From positions 310,001 to 374,000 of the forward strand of contig WNNJ02003240.1 of assembly GCA_012934845.2 (NCBI GenBank): a stretch of 64,000 nucleotides of DNA, in the 5' to 3' direction. Source of the stretch: Pomphorhynchus laevis. Lineage: Eukaryota > Acanthocephala > Palaeacanthocephala > Echinorhynchida > Pomphorhynchidae. The position numbers and the translations under genes are program-made. Below, piece after piece: positions 63,320 through 64,000 of the stretch (within the stretch, counting starts at the first letter, position 1; each line of letters starts with the position of its first letter). The notes under the pieces are model-generated. The model had not been told where the DNA came from and did not search any database. It saw nothing but the letters and a program-made list of their open reading frames with translations.

Positions 63320-63850
63320 ATTTGAAATTTCATTGAGGATTACTCTTTTTGATTGATAGATTAAATGTTAGCAAAAATTTAAACGCATCTTTTACATTGC
63401 CCAAATTAACAAATATTGGACGAATTGGCCAATTTTGTTCATAAATATTTGTGATAATAACAGATCAAATAAACATATTATTATCAAATATTAATATTTA
63501 TTTATCCTTGTTCTGATACATCCTCTTTTATTTATTAGTCTATTCATAAAAATTGACTTTTATTTTAAATTTCAATTTTTAATTTTAACTTAATATATAT
63601 AATTTGTTTTTAAATAGTTGATAATGATCCATTATTGATAAAGAATTATTGGATCAAAGGAAATAGGAAAATGTTTTATTAATATTTCGCTAACTTCTGT
63701 TAGCATCTTCAGAAAATTACAATATAAATTGTATAAAATCTTTAAGAGTTATTTATAACTTATCTTTATTTTTAATTTATATTGAATAAAATACATATAC
63801 TTAGTTATCTGATCGAATGATTGTCGAATCGAATGTGAATTGTTCTATTT
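63320..63850. repeat. Dispersed AT-rich repeat, right copy
   Basis: 63334-63485 is nearly identical to 27-180, and 63827-63850 repeats the first bases of the window. 63616-63720 carries the third copy of the GCTAAC/GTTAGC hairpin repeat. No coding sequence. Confidence 0.75.
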
Positions 63851-63934
63851 ATGCTTTTGTGTTGCTACAGTGAGTGAATATTAGTTAAATTTTAAAATAA
63901 AAGCTTAAATTTTATAGAAATCGGTATAAATAAA

Positions 63935-63963
63935 TAACGCGATTAAGAAATAATCGCGTTATC
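63935..63963. repeat. Perfect hairpin, 12-bp stem and 5-nt loop
   Basis: ATAACGCGATTA, loop AGAAA, then the exact complement. One of a series of similar hairpins across the window. Confidence 0.9.
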
Positions 63964-64000
63964 TTAAATTTAACAGTATAATTATTGTTATTTTACAAAT

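Noticed and set aside
1-64000. tRNA or rRNA genes, CRISPR arrays, LTR or capsid-bearing elements
   Set aside because: I looked for tRNA box A/B pairs, conserved rRNA blocks, spaced direct repeats, and protease, integrase, capsid or envelope motifs, and saw none that I could support.

Overview
This is AT-rich (very roughly three-quarters A+T, by eye) nuclear DNA from an invertebrate animal. The genes are eukaryotic: spliced exons, AATAAA signals, a tetraspanin, an RNA polymerase subunit, a casein-kinase-1-like kinase and a Ral-GAP subunit. Many introns are only 42-53 nt long, mixed with introns of several kb. That size class, together with an intronless divergent CK1-type kinase, would suit a nematode, but I cannot place the species from sequence alone.

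Layout. 1-640: dispersed repeat that recurs at the right end of the window. 1312-2094: intronless tetraspanin (+). 2520-6149: decayed jockey/R1-like LINE (-). 6399-8450: Penelope-type reverse transcriptase pieces and a GIY-YIG remnant. 8926-9123: RPABC4 (RPB12) (+). 9553-15617: a structure with about 730-bp inverted arms and Penelope-type RT fragments in its core. An RTE-type LINE (10031-12725) sits in the left arm with a 13-bp target duplication.

15954 to beyond the right edge: one very large + strand gene that I assembled exon by exon as a RalGAP-alpha (RALGAPA/CG5521) orthologue. I resolved about 30 exons from the N-terminus to just before the catalytic Rap/Ral-GAP domain, which must lie past 64000. 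Almost every splice junction is GT-AG and keeps phase. Its introns hold nearly everything else: RLE-type LINE relics (16.4, 17.7 and 46.8-48.4 kb), a 110-bp tandem array (19.25-20.2 kb), a field of Penelope-type RT copies (22-24.3 and 40.7-41.4 kb), a hammerhead-ribozyme-like palindrome (29.5 kb), a GC-rich SINE-like insert (31.6 kb), a partial exon duplication (39.5-40.4 kb), the kinase gene (44953-45993, -), a second and younger jockey-like LINE (49374-53070, -) and a 71-bp tandem array (57.6-58.2 kb).

No virus-like, LTR or capsid-bearing element was recognised. No tRNA, rRNA or CRISPR was found. Protein comparisons are from memory of the families, not from searches.
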